From the NCBI GenBank assembly GCA_030593565.1, contig JAUVGW010000009.1, forward strand, positions 1 to 37,030: DNA of 37,030 nt. Direction: 5' to 3'. Shown piece after piece: positions 1 to 8,349 of the stretch. The stretch comes from Phycisphaerae bacterium (GTDB lineage Bacteria > Planctomycetota > Phycisphaerae > UBA1845 > UTPLA1). Each line of letters begins with the position of its first letter. The first letter of the stretch is position 1. The notes below the pieces were generated by a model, which was given only the letters and a program-made list of their open reading frames with translations, had not been told where the DNA came from and did no database searches. The translations under genes and the position numbers were made by a program.

Positions 1-802
1 CAACCGTCTCCCCCGCCGCCAATCGCTCCAACACCAAGTCCACGCGTTCCCACGGAATCGCGAAGCCGATCCCCCCGTCATACCACTCCGCCCCCGCCAA
101 CGGCCCACGGCCGCCCGCCATTGGCACGATCAACCCGATCACGCGTCCATCGATGTCGATCAGCGGCCCACCGTAGTTTACGGGCGACGTCTTCGCATCC
201 GTCTGCACGGCATTCCCGTTTCGTCGGCCCAATGCGCTGACGATCCCCAGCGACACCGACGGCCTCGCGCCGCCCAATCCCCGACCGCACGCAATCGCAT
301 ACTGCCCCACATCAGGCGCCTCGCCCACCACCCACCGTGCGGGTGTCAGCCCCGTGGCGTCGACCTTCACCATCGCCAGACGACGAATCAGATCCCGCGC
401 CAGCAGCTTCCCGACAAACCGCCGACCGTCGGAAAGCGTCACCGTAATCACGCTCGGATCCCGTGCGAAGTTGAAACTGCTCGTCAGAATCAGCCCATCC
501 GCCGACACGACCAATCCCGTCGTCGGCCCGTCACCGAGGCGAAACGTCTCCGCTGCAGGACCCCCGTACGTATTCCCAACCAACGGCTGCGCCCCGCCGA
601 CCGTCTCGATCGATACCACCGCAGGCTCCACAACCGAGACCGCCGCACGAATCACCTGCCCCCGCGCCTGATCAAAAACAGACGATGCCAACGGCCCACC
701 GTCGCCGTCGACACGAACATCAACCCCTTCCGCCGCACCGCCCACAGGCATACCCACAGCCAACGCCCCGCAAACCAGCACCTTCGCCACGAATTCCGCC
801 AT
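1..802 (-). CDS. trypsin-like (S1C) pseudoprotease, 3' end beyond window
   Basis: The ATG at 802-800 overlaps the previous gene's stop by one base (TGATG), so translation is probably coupled. The 267 visible codons begin with a short signal-like segment (MAEFVAKVLVCGALAVG, to about residue 25), then follow the chymotrypsin/HtrA fold: GLVVSADGLILT, VTLSDGRRF, LAMVKVD, SLGIVSALG, GGPLIDIDGRVIG and a final GFAIPWERV segment. Aligned by eye to HtrA, the catalytic His (TNNH) is Phe (TSSF), the Asp (TDLA) is Arg (RRLA) and the Ser (GNSGGP) is Tyr (VNYGGP). All three triad residues are missing, so it should not be a protease. The C-terminus, where a PDZ domain might lie, is outside the window. The fold assignment is firm; a binding or regulatory role is inference. 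Confidence 0.85.
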   Translation of the reverse strand, partial: MAEFVAKVLVCGALAVGMPVGGAAEGVDVRVDGDGGPLASSVFDQARGQVIRAAVSVVEPAVVSIETVGGAQPLVGNTYGGPAAETFRLGDGPTTGLVVSADGLILTSSFNFARDPSVITVTLSDGRRFVGKLLARDLIRRLAMVKVDATGLTPARWVVGEAPDVGQYAIACGRGLGGARPSVSLGIVSALGRRNGNAVQTDAKTSPVNYGGPLIDIDGRVIGLIVPMAGGRGPLAGAEWYDGGIGFAIPWERVDLVLERLAAGETV

Positions 803-1980
803 CACGGCTTCCCCCCCACCGTTAGCAACAGATGGACCACACGCTCGCCGCGCTTCACGACGAATTCCACGCGTTGCCCGGGCAACAGCGATTTCCTCAC
901 ACGTTCATAATCCGCAGCATCTCCGATCCGCCGGCCATCGATCGCGATAATCAGGTCGTCCGGCTCGATCCCAGCCGCCGCCGCAGGCGAACCGGACCGC
1001 ACGCGTGCCACGTACGGCGACACATGTCGATATCCAAACTTCGACAGCTTGATGCCGACGTACGGCCGCTGCAAGACGGCGTCACGCTTGGCCGCAGCCC
1101 CGCCGTCCGCGACTGACGCGGCAGGCTCCGTTGTCGCAGGCTCAGTCGCCGCCGCCGGTCCCGTCGTTGCCGGCCTCGCCGTCTCCGCTCGCGACGTCGA
1201 TCCGTCTCCAAGAAACGCGATCACCTCCTCCGACGGCAGCGCGTAGTTCAGCCGCGTATTCATCGTCGACGATTCGACGATCCGCCCGATCAGTCCGACG
1301 AATCGCCCCTGCCCGTCCAGCAGCGCCCCGCCGGGTGCCCCCGGATTCGACGTAATCGCATCATAAACCAGCACCGGCCCCCGATATGCGAAATCCTGCG
1401 CCAACCGCCGCGCATCGAGATCGACCCGCGCGCTCAAAACCCCGCGAACCACCGAAACCGGCTCGTCACCCTCCGCGATCTTGTACCAATTCCCAAACGC
1501 CAAGACCGTGTCACCGATTCGCAAATCGCCCGTCTCCGTCGGCGTCAAATGCGGCAACACCGACCCATCGATCTTCAACAACGCCAGCTGCCGATACTCG
1601 TCCACCCGCGCCAACGTGGCATCAAACGACCGCCCGTCGTTCACGACCACCCGCAGACCCCCGCTCCTCACCAACAAAGACAGCGTCGTGACGATCCGCC
1701 CGTCCTCGGAAACCAACACCCCCGTCCCATACCCATGCTCGCGGCCCAGCCCCGCCCCGTACAGTTTCACCACGGCCGACAGCCCCCGCTCGATCGGATT
1801 CACCACCACGCCGGACCCCACTGTCCGTTCGTCCGCGCCAACATCACCGGACAACACGCCAAACACCACCGATGCAATCGCAACAACCGCCAACGATCGC
1901 ATCCAATGCGGCCGACACTCGCGAGAATACCCCGCCACCCGGCTTGCCGTTTGGCGATCCAGTTTCCTACTCGTCTTCAT
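802..1980 (-). CDS. trypsin-like PDZ pseudoprotease
   Basis: Up to 392 residues. The ATG at 1980 overlaps the upstream stop (ATGA), but the first 26 residues read through the dispersed GGCTTGCCGTTTGGCG repeat (1941-1956). The ATG at 1902 opens a clean signal peptide (MRSLAVVAIASVVFGVLSG) and may be the true start. The S1C domain (about residues 65-270) keeps the scaffold strands, but the His position reads TTLS, the Asp position RQLALLKI and the Ser position NPGAPGGALL, so all three catalytic residues are changed (to Ser, Gln, Pro). A low-complexity Ala/Thr/Glu linker (about 270-300) leads to a C-terminal PDZ domain (PYVGIKLSKFGY, GSPAAAAGIEPDDLI). Probably exported to the periplasm or envelope. 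The neighbouring upstream gene is an intact paralogue, so an adaptor or regulator role is plausible but unproven. Confidence 0.88.
   Translation of the reverse strand: MKTSRKLDRQTASRVAGYSRECRPHWMRSLAVVAIASVVFGVLSGDVGADERTVGSGVVVNPIERGLSAVVKLYGAGLGREHGYGTGVLVSEDGRIVTTLSLLVRSGGLRVVVNDGRSFDATLARVDEYRQLALLKIDGSVLPHLTPTETGDLRIGDTVLAFGNWYKIAEGDEPVSVVRGVLSARVDLDARRLAQDFAYRGPVLVYDAITSNPGAPGGALLDGQGRFVGLIGRIVESSTMNTRLNYALPSEEVIAFLGDGSTSRAETARPATTGPAAATEPATTEPAASVADGGAAAKRDAVLQRPYVGIKLSKFGYRHVSPYVARVRSGSPAAAAGIEPDDLIIAIDGRRIGDAADYERVRKSLLPGQRVEFVVKRGERVVHLLLTVGGKP
1941..1956 (+). repeat. dispersed repeat A core (GGCTTGCCGTTTGGCG)
   Basis: This is an exact copy of a 16-bp core found ten times in the window. 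It falls in the coding extension between the ATG at 1980 and the signal-peptide ATG at 1902, so it either lengthened the N-terminus or lies in the leader of that gene. Confidence 0.8.
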
Positions 1981-3665
1981 AACGGCCGACTCGAAGTCAA
2001 CACCTCCTCGAAACGCTCCTCAACACGCAGCTCGCCATCCACATAAACCCACCGAACATGCGGCAGTTTCAACGCACCGCTCCGCCGATAGTCGCCATAT
2101 TCATAGCGCACTGCTTCACCTGTAACAGGATCCTCAAACGCAATGCGCAGAAGCCGCCCGTCACCATCGTCGAACGCCACAAGGCACACAGGCACACCGA
2201 CCGCCTCCCACCGCAGAACCACCGCAATCGAACCACGAACCTCGTCACCACCAATCACCCGACGGCCCCCGACAGCCGGATCATCCGACTCCGTCAACAC
2301 CGCCCACCGCACGGCACGCTCGACGGCCCCGTGATCCGCCGGCGCACCCGGCCTGCGTATGTCCGCAGCCGACTCCGTCACATCCAACGCGACGCCGTCA
2401 CCCACGGAATCACCGCTCCGCAGACCCGCGCCCCGCGCCCGCAGGAACCGCACAGCGCCCGCCGTCTCACGCCCCCCGACGAAATCCTGAAAACGTCCGA
2501 CCGCTCGCCGCACCGCCCGACGATTCGCCACCCCCGACACGGCATGTGACGACCACTTCTCGAACCTCGCAGCATCCTTGCCGCTGCCGAGATTCTCGTC
2601 GTCGCCCGGAAACGGCAAATCCCTCAAACGGAAGCGCGCTCGTTCCGTCGTCCCGCCACGCTGATACACAACCTCCACAGGCCAACCGCCGGGGTACGTC
2701 CCCAACAACGACAGAAATTGATTCGCCGTCCGAATCGTCTTACCGCCGAATCGAACGATCCGATCACCGGACCGCATCCCGGCATCGAACGCCGACGCCC
2801 CCGCCAACACCCGATCCACCAACACCACGCCGTCCTGATTCATAACGGTAAAACCAGCCGTCGCGTGCTTCACCGCATACCCCGCCCACAGCGCCGGGAT
2901 AAACCGCTTGATCTGATTGACCGAAATCGCGTACCCCACGCCCACATTGATCCGCCCGCGTTCTTCCAGCGAAATCCGACCGTTAATGCCGACGACCCGA
3001 CCCGCCGAGTCGAACAACGGCCCACCCGAATTCCCCGGATTCACCGGCGTATCCGTTTGAATGCAATCGGTGTAACGCAGTGCCCGCCCCATTCCCCACT
3101 GATAGCGATGCACCCCCGAGATAATCCCCAACGTCACCGTCGGCGTGTAGTCCTCCGCCAGCCCAAACGGGTTGCCCATCGCGATCGCCCCATCCCCCGC
3201 CCGCACCGCATCCGAATCCCCCAACGGCACCCAAGGCCAAATCACAGACGGCCGACCAGCGAAAGCCGACAGCTGACGGCCAACGGCTGATGGCTCCCCA
3301 CGTCGCCGCCCCACCAGCTTGAACATCGCCACATCGCCGGTCGGATCAACGCCCAGCACTTCATACTCGTACAAATGGTGGTCGGACAGCCCGCCCAGTC
3401 CCATGCGACTCGCCGCCATGCCGGCCACGACGTGATGATTCGTCAGGCCGTAGCCTTCAGGATCGATGATCACGCCCGCCCCGCCGCCCTGCCGACCCAC
3501 GTCGAACATGCACACCACCGCCGGCGCGGCATCTGCGATCACCTTGATCTGTGCCCGTTCAAACGCCCTGACACGGGCAAGCGCCCCGGCATCAACCGGC
3601 CCACCGCCACCCGCCCGCCCGGTGACAAGCAGACACATCAAAATCCACACCGGCGCTCCTGACAT
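1977..3665 (-). CDS. HtrA-like trypsin/PDZ serine protease, intact triad
   Basis: 562 residues. I chose the ATG at 3665, preceded by GAGG seven bases upstream; a GTG lies one codon earlier. A hydrophobic signal peptide (MSGAPVWILMCLLVTG) is followed by an S1C protease domain (about residues 35-255) with His in LTNHHVV, Asp in TGDVAMFKL and Ser in NPGNSGGPL. A PDZ domain follows (about 265-355; GASAFDAGMRSGDRI). The C-terminal ~200 residues are beta-rich and end in a YEYGDYR...LPHVRWVYVDGE strand pattern resembling LolA-like lipoprotein folds (weak). A short repeat (3247-3295) adds about 20 residues between FKL and PLGDSD, in a surface loop next to the catalytic Asp strand. It overlaps the next gene by ATGA. 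Probably an envelope protease acting with the two degenerate paralogues. Confidence 0.9.
   Translation of the reverse strand: MSGAPVWILMCLLVTGRAGGGGPVDAGALARVRAFERAQIKVIADAAPAVVCMFDVGRQGGGAGVIIDPEGYGLTNHHVVAGMAASRMGLGGLSDHHLYEYEVLGVDPTGDVAMFKLVGRRRGEPSAVGRQLSAFAGRPSVIWPWVPLGDSDAVRAGDGAIAMGNPFGLAEDYTPTVTLGIISGVHRYQWGMGRALRYTDCIQTDTPVNPGNSGGPLFDSAGRVVGINGRISLEERGRINVGVGYAISVNQIKRFIPALWAGYAVKHATAGFTVMNQDGVVLVDRVLAGASAFDAGMRSGDRIVRFGGKTIRTANQFLSLLGTYPGGWPVEVVYQRGGTTERARFRLRDLPFPGDDENLGSGKDAARFEKWSSHAVSGVANRRAVRRAVGRFQDFVGGRETAGAVRFLRARGAGLRSGDSVGDGVALDVTESAADIRRPGAPADHGAVERAVRWAVLTESDDPAVGGRRVIGGDEVRGSIAVVLRWEAVGVPVCLVAFDDGDGRLLRIAFEDPVTGEAVRYEYGDYRRSGALKLPHVRWVYVDGELRVEERFEEVLTSSRPL
3247..3295 (+). 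repeat. short in-frame repeat in protease gene
   Basis: The stretch contains GAAAGCCGACAGCTGACGG and CCAACGGCTGATGGC, partly self-complementary and low in complexity. On the minus strand it encodes EPSAVGRQLSAFAGRP, which interrupts the conserved link between FKL and PLGDSD of the S1C fold without shifting frame. Confidence 0.55.
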
Positions 3666-3705
3666 CACCGTTCCTCACCCCGATCCACCAACACCGATCG
3701 CGATC

Positions 3706-3827
3706 CGTTTAGCCGCGACCCACAGGGGAGCGCGTTGCGGCATCGGTGCCCCAAACTGTAGCACCGGCTGTACCCAATGCAGTCGACATTGGCGGAAAAA
3801 CCCCGCCACTCGGCTTGCCGTTTGGCG
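3706..3827 (+). repeat. composite repeat B+A at the NPCBM gene 3' end
   Basis: The left part is CCGTTTAGCCGCGACCCACA and GGGGAGCGCGTTGC; the right part is CGACATTGGCGGAAAAA, CCCGCCACTC and GGCTTGCCGTTTGGCG. The same two parts recur in the same order at 10737-10836. Read on the minus strand it gives the PPNGKPSGG...TRSPVGRG tail of the NPCBM protein, and its TTA supplies that gene's TAA stop at 3711-3709. Confidence 0.8.
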
Positions 3828-5139
3828 GCCGGAAATCCGCACCACGGCTAGTTTTGGAATGGCTCCTTCGGCGTATTAACCGCGCACTCCCCCAGTCGCC
3901 ATGATCGGAAAGATCAAGATCCTCCCCATAATCGCATTCCAGTGTCAACGTCTTGACACCACGCACATCGAGCGAAATCACCCGCGGCCGTTCGCCGCCC
4001 CGCACGGCCCCGGACGAATACAGTTCCCGCCCGTCGGCCTTCACACGAAACACCACGTTACCATGCGGCGCCACCAGATCATCCACCCCGATCATCGCCG
4101 AAAACCGCTCGTATTCACCATCCAGCGAATAGCTCACAGCGGAAAACGCATGAACGCCGAGACCTTTCTCATGAACGCGCCCCCCCAACGAAATCGGCCC
4201 TCCCGTGACGTTCTGATCCACATGAACCGGCCAATCCACATCAAACAGGCTTCGTCTCACCACGCCGGCAGGTTCCACATCCGACACGTAAACCACGCGA
4301 TGGCTCCGCAGCAGAACGCGCTCGACGCACCGCCACGGAATCGCCAGCTCGCCCAACGAACCCGCGTCAATCACGAGCCGGCTCGCGTCGGCTTTCACAA
4401 TCCGAACATCAAACCACCCACGCAGGCCCAAGTACACACTGACCGGCAGCCGTCCCCGCGACACTGGCGCTGCGCCAAGGACGACCGCATACGCCCGCTC
4501 CAGCGATGCCGTACGCACCTTCGCCCCAAACCGAAACGTCCAGCCCACAGGCGTCAAACCTTCCAACGCACCCGGAAGCACCGACGGCCCGCCCCCGCGA
4601 ACCACAATCAACACATCCCGCCCAACGGCCCGCGCCGCCAACCGCGCCTGCAACTCCCGTTCGGCCGCCGCATCCTCCGCGATGGAAAACCGCACAGCAG
4701 CCAAGGCCGTCAACGGCATCCGCACTGGCCGATCCAACCCAATATCAACACTCAACACATCCGCCCGCCCATCCGGCGGCGACCGAAGCCGACCCATCAC
4801 CCGGCCGCCGTCAGCAAGATAGAACATCCGCCGCCCCACCGAGCGATCCGCGGCCGTTCCCCGCGACACCCCCGCCCCCACAGGTTCAATCCCGTGCAGA
4901 TCTGACAACGCAATCTCGCGATCGCACCCGTCGGCCCAATACCGAACAATCCCGTCACCACCGATTGAAATCAACGAGGCAGAAATGGTCTCGGCCTCAA
5001 TCGTCGTCAGCCGTGCGCGCAGCGCCCCGTCAGGCCACGAATCACCGGGCGCGCTACTCGGCACATCCGCTACGGCCCCGGCCAAGCCGACGCCGACCCA
5101 CAACAACGCCCCCAGCAGGATGCTACCGACACTGCTCAC
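3709..5139 (-). CDS. exported NPCBM-domain protein
   Basis: 476 residues. The GTG start overlaps the preceding stop by four bases (GTGA), and a clean signal peptide follows (MSSVGSILLGALLWVGVGLAGA). Residues ~30-275 form an uncharacterised beta-rich region. Residues ~285-420 match the NPCBM carbohydrate-binding module of glycosidases: VDQNVTGGPISLGG, EKGLGVHAFSAVSYSL, FSAMIGVDD, VVFRVKADGRELY and LTLECDYGEDLDLSDHGDW. No catalytic domain is visible, so it may be a cell-surface glycan-binding protein. NPCBM modules usually end just after DHGDWGSARL; here about 50 more residues come from the repeat B+A element, which also provides the stop codon, so the original C-terminus has probably been replaced. 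Confidence 0.85.
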   Translation of the reverse strand: MSSVGSILLGALLWVGVGLAGAVADVPSSAPGDSWPDGALRARLTTIEAETISASLISIGGDGIVRYWADGCDREIALSDLHGIEPVGAGVSRGTAADRSVGRRMFYLADGGRVMGRLRSPPDGRADVLSVDIGLDRPVRMPLTALAAVRFSIAEDAAAERELQARLAARAVGRDVLIVVRGGGPSVLPGALEGLTPVGWTFRFGAKVRTASLERAYAVVLGAAPVSRGRLPVSVYLGLRGWFDVRIVKADASRLVIDAGSLGELAIPWRCVERVLLRSHRVVYVSDVEPAGVVRRSLFDVDWPVHVDQNVTGGPISLGGRVHEKGLGVHAFSAVSYSLDGEYERFSAMIGVDDLVAPHGNVVFRVKADGRELYSSGAVRGGERPRVISLDVRGVKTLTLECDYGEDLDLSDHGDWGSARLIRRRSHSKTSRGADFRPPNGKPSGGVFPPMSTALGTAGATVWGTDAATRSPVGRG

Positions 5140-6263
5140 GATCCGGATGCGTCCTTTGCAAGTTGTTCATAGTACTGTTCCAACAGTTCACGATACCGGC
5201 TCGGAAACTGCCGCTGCAACGCCTGCAAGACTTGTTCACGTTCCTTCGGCGGCATCTTCCCCCAAACCTCCCCCGGTGCCGCGCGGGCCTTCCGAAGCCG
5301 CCCCACGTCGCCCTCGCCCCCCGGCAACGTCGATTGCTTGGCGCCTTGATCCGGTGGGCCGCCACCGCCGCCAGGCTTATCACACCCGCCGTCCTTCTTG
5401 CCGTCGCCCTTCTTGCCCCCGCACTTCGATTGCTTCTCCTTCTCCTCGATCGCCTTGATCAATGCATCCAACAGCACAATCGCCTCCTCCTGACGCGCCT
5501 TGACCGACTCCCCCGTATTCTCGTTCTTGATCTTTCGATGCGCACAGGCCAGCAAGTCACGAACATCTCCCAGACCATCCGGCACACGCCGCGGCAACTC
5601 GGTCAGAATCCCCACTGCCGCAACGCGAAGACGCTCCGGCGCATTCGGATATCGCCGCAAGAACGACGACAGCGTGGCCTGCGCCGCCTCATATTCCACG
5701 TTGTGAACCTGACAATACCCACGCATGAACGCGATATCGCCCGCCTCAGATGCATAACGATCCACAGGCCGATAGGCTCCCACGACTCGTTCGAGCATCG
5801 ACTGACATTCGTCGATCCGATCAAGCTCGATCATCGCCGGCCCCGCCAGATGCGCCGCAGCCACCGCCAGGTAAGGATCATCATCCGCCGACAACGGCAC
5901 CAGAACCTCAACCGCCCGCCCCGGCTCGTCCTCGTCAAGCAGGTCCAGCCCCTGCTTGAACACAGGTGACAACACCGCCAGCATCTCGCCGACAAACATC
6001 CGACGGTCCTCGCCGGTCAAACCATCCCGCGACGCCAAGACAAAATCCCGCCGCTGCCGATCATACCGATCACCGGCAGCCACATGCGCAAGGAAGCCGG
6101 AATTCACATCATCGACGGAAAACACCGGTTGCGAAGTCGCCACACCATCTCCACCGTTGACAGATGCCCGCCCGGACGACGGTTCATCCGCCCCCCGCGC
6201 CATCGCCGACCACCCCAGCACGACACCCACAACAAAACAAACAAGTCCAACCCGCAGCACCAT
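5136..6263 (-). CDS. exported helical (TPR-like) protein
   Basis: 375 residues from the ATG at 6263 (a GTG lies one codon upstream). The signal peptide is MVLRVGLVCFVVGVVLGWSAMARG. Residues ~60-230 form helical pairs (VAAAHLAGPAMIEL; YEAAQATLSSFLRRYPNAPE) typical of tetratricopeptide arrays. A Lys/Gly/Cys-rich linker (about 270-300, KCGGKKGDGKKDGGC) leads to a C-terminal helix with PPKEREQVLQALQ and YRELLEQYYEQLAK. I recall similar tails in planctomycete proteins near large coiled-coil and DUF4175-like genes, but cannot check this. It overlaps the downstream gene by GTGA. No enzymatic motif; a scaffold role in the envelope is inference. Confidence 0.8.
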   Translation of the reverse strand: MVLRVGLVCFVVGVVLGWSAMARGADEPSSGRASVNGGDGVATSQPVFSVDDVNSGFLAHVAAGDRYDRQRRDFVLASRDGLTGEDRRMFVGEMLAVLSPVFKQGLDLLDEDEPGRAVEVLVPLSADDDPYLAVAAAHLAGPAMIELDRIDECQSMLERVVGAYRPVDRYASEAGDIAFMRGYCQVHNVEYEAAQATLSSFLRRYPNAPERLRVAAVGILTELPRRVPDGLGDVRDLLACAHRKIKNENTGESVKARQEEAIVLLDALIKAIEEKEKQSKCGGKKGDGKKDGGCDKPGGGGGPPDQGAKQSTLPGGEGDVGRLRKARAAPGEVWGKMPPKEREQVLQALQRQFPSRYRELLEQYYEQLAKDASGS

Positions 6264-6295
6264 CACAAAAACCCCATCACAGTTTCATAGCATAG

Positions 6296-6338
6296 AATTT
6301 CGGCTTTCGACTTTTCTGATTTCGGCTTTCGCCGTTTC
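6296..6338 (+). repeat. CGAAARY heptamer array starting at a stop codon
   Basis: On the minus strand the stop TGA is the start of TGAAACGGCGAAAGCCGAAA, followed by more units (CGAAAGC, CGAAATT). The array fills most of the 73-bp gap between this stop and the next ATG. Confidence 0.8.
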
Positions 6339-8349
6339 ACTGCCCTTTCCGCATCTGCTCGTCCATCGCCCGCGCCATGTCGGCCACCGCCGCTTGACGT
6401 TCGCACAATTTCCGCAGCCGCGCCGCGATCTGCTCGCCCGCGGCATCAGGACCGGCACGAACCTCCGCCAACAATCGCGTAGCCTGGTTGACGCGAAGCT
6501 GACACGATCGCAGCAGCTTCAACTCTGCCGAGCCCGGCAGCAGTGATCGACACCGCCCACCACCGCCGCCACCGCCACTGCCGCCGAAATCGTTCTCGTC
6601 CTGCTGCTTCTCCACCGCCTCGATCAGGTCTCGCAACGTCTGTTCAATCTCACCTTGAATCGCCCGCACATGTTCCCCTGTATCCGCCGCCGCGAGCCCG
6701 TCCGCCGCCTGTATCGCATCATCGCGAACCTGCCCCACGATCTCCGGGAACACCGCTGTCGTCCCATCCTCCACCAAAATCGTCAACGCCTCCTCCGCCT
6801 GATCGCCGACCTGACGCTGATCCTGCGAAACCTCCGCCAAACGCAACTGATCCATCCGCGTCCAATGCTCCTTGCCCAACTCCGAAAGATGGTCGGTCGC
6901 CTTGCTCACATCGATCTGCCGAGCCAACATCGCCCGAAACCGCGTCTCCAACGCCGCGAGCGCCTCTTCCTGCTGCTCCTTCCGAAGCTGGTCCAACGCA
7001 TCCTCGACTTCATCCTGCGCCTGCTCCAACTTCTCGAGCGCCTTTCCCTGTTCGTCAAGCGCCTTGTCGAATTCCCCCTTCTCCAGCTCGTCCGCAGCCC
7101 CCTCTTGATGCGGAACAGCGCCTTCCACATCACGCGGACGCGGACCAGGCGGTCCCGCCGGTTTCTTGTCATCCGAATCCCCGCCCCCTTTGGCGCCCTT
7201 GTCTTTCCCACCGCCGCCGTTCTTTCCCCCCTTACAACCCTTCATCCCCTCAGCAACCCGCTTCGTCTTCTGGGCCGTCTCACGTTGCTCCGCAGCCTGT
7301 TTGTCCAGGTCCGGCTTCTCCCGTTGCCGACGCGCCTCGTCCGCCAACTCCTCCGCGGCCTCACGAAGTTCCTCGACCGCACGCGATTGATCCGATTTCG
7401 CCTCCCGCGCTTCGCCGCGTCCCAGTTTCGCCTCGGCCGATTTCATCGCCCCGGCGGCATCGTCCAATTCTGCAGCCGCCGCCTTCATCGCTGCCCCACC
7501 GTCATCCTCGCCAGCCGTGTCATCACCGGCACCTTCCCGCAACGTCGCCGCCAACGCCTCCGTCTCGCCACGCACCTCGACCTGGGCTTCTGCCGCTTTC
7601 TTGACCGCCGGCTCAGCCCGGTCGGTCTCCGACGCCAGATCCTGCTGCCGATCCAGCAGGCGCCGTGCCGTCTCCGCCGCCTTCTCCAAAACCTCCGCCC
7701 GCGCCTCGGCAGCCTTCGCCGACTCCGCCGCCGCCTTCTCCCGCCTCTGCTCCTCGACGATCGACTTCAGCGCCTCCCGCAATTGTGCCAACCGGGCAAT
7801 ATCCTCCTTATGCTGATCGAGGTTGTCCGGCTCCTCCAACAGGTATTTCAAGACGAACTGCAAATCCGCTGCCACCGCCTGCTGTTGGTCGGCCGCGTCA
7901 GAATAGCGGTCATTTTCCAGGCTCAGAATGATCGCCTCAATTCGACGCCTGATCTCAAAACGACGCGCTGTCCCCAACGCCTCCACCAGCTTGTCGGCCT
8001 TCTCCGGATCCGATTCACGCAGTGCGCGACTCAACCGAAACAGGCGATCCTCGAGCCGCTCCACCCGGTCCCGTATGATCGCCTGACGCTCCGCCAACGG
8101 ATGCACCGCCTTCCCGTCTGGCGCCCCATCATCGTCACTCGGCACCACCGCTGCGGCACTCGTGGCCGACGCATCCCCGCCTCCTGTTGCGCCCTTCCCG
8201 GAATCCTGCGCAAGAACCACTGCCCGCGGCACGCCCGCGACGATCCCCAACCATGCCAATGCCACCGTCAATGCAAAACGCCGACCATGCCCAACGGTCG
8301 GCCCGCAACCCAATAATCCGCCAATCCGAAACTCACGACGCAACTTCAT
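6337..8349 (-). CDS. large exported coiled-coil protein
   Basis: 670 residues. The ATG overlaps the upstream stop (ATGA). An N-terminal hydrophobic segment (RRFALTVALAWLGIVAGV) followed by AVVLAQ suggests a signal peptide. Residues ~80-345 and ~420-500 are rich in Ala, Glu, Lys, Arg and Gln with long uninterrupted helices (ERLEDRLFRLSRALRE; EQRREKAAAESAKAAEARAE), a coiled-coil signature. Gly-rich linkers interrupt it (about 370-385, and GGSGGGGGGG near 605). A C-terminal helical stretch (LKLLRSCQLRVNQATRLL) ends in KLCERQAAVADMARAMDEQM. No catalytic motif. Coupling to the preceding membrane gene suggests the two products work together, perhaps as an envelope-spanning scaffold. The stop codon lies in a heptamer repeat. 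Confidence 0.82.
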   Translation of the reverse strand: MKLRREFRIGGLLGCGPTVGHGRRFALTVALAWLGIVAGVPRAVVLAQDSGKGATGGGDASATSAAAVVPSDDDGAPDGKAVHPLAERQAIIRDRVERLEDRLFRLSRALRESDPEKADKLVEALGTARRFEIRRRIEAIILSLENDRYSDAADQQQAVAADLQFVLKYLLEEPDNLDQHKEDIARLAQLREALKSIVEEQRREKAAAESAKAAEARAEVLEKAAETARRLLDRQQDLASETDRAEPAVKKAAEAQVEVRGETEALAATLREGAGDDTAGEDDGGAAMKAAAAELDDAAGAMKSAEAKLGRGEAREAKSDQSRAVEELREAAEELADEARRQREKPDLDKQAAEQRETAQKTKRVAEGMKGCKGGKNGGGGKDKGAKGGGDSDDKKPAGPPGPRPRDVEGAVPHQEGAADELEKGEFDKALDEQGKALEKLEQAQDEVEDALDQLRKEQQEEALAALETRFRAMLARQIDVSKATDHLSELGKEHWTRMDQLRLAEVSQDQRQVGDQAEEALTILVEDGTTAVFPEIVGQVRDDAIQAADGLAAADTGEHVRAIQGEIEQTLRDLIEAVEKQQDENDFGGSGGGGGGGRCRSLLPGSAELKLLRSCQLRVNQATRLLAEVRAGPDAAGEQIAARLRKLCERQAAVADMARAMDEQMRKGQ

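Noticed and set aside
4506-5969. Long plus-strand open frame (487 codons) across two minus-strand genes
   Set aside because: It spans a junction between two well-supported genes and shows no domain. High GC removes stops by chance.
6655-8316. Long plus-strand open frame (553 codons) opposite the coiled-coil gene
   Set aside because: It mirrors the codon pattern of the minus-strand gene and has Arg/Leu/Pro-rich, motif-free translation. The minus-strand product has a signal peptide, coiled coils and overlapping neighbours.
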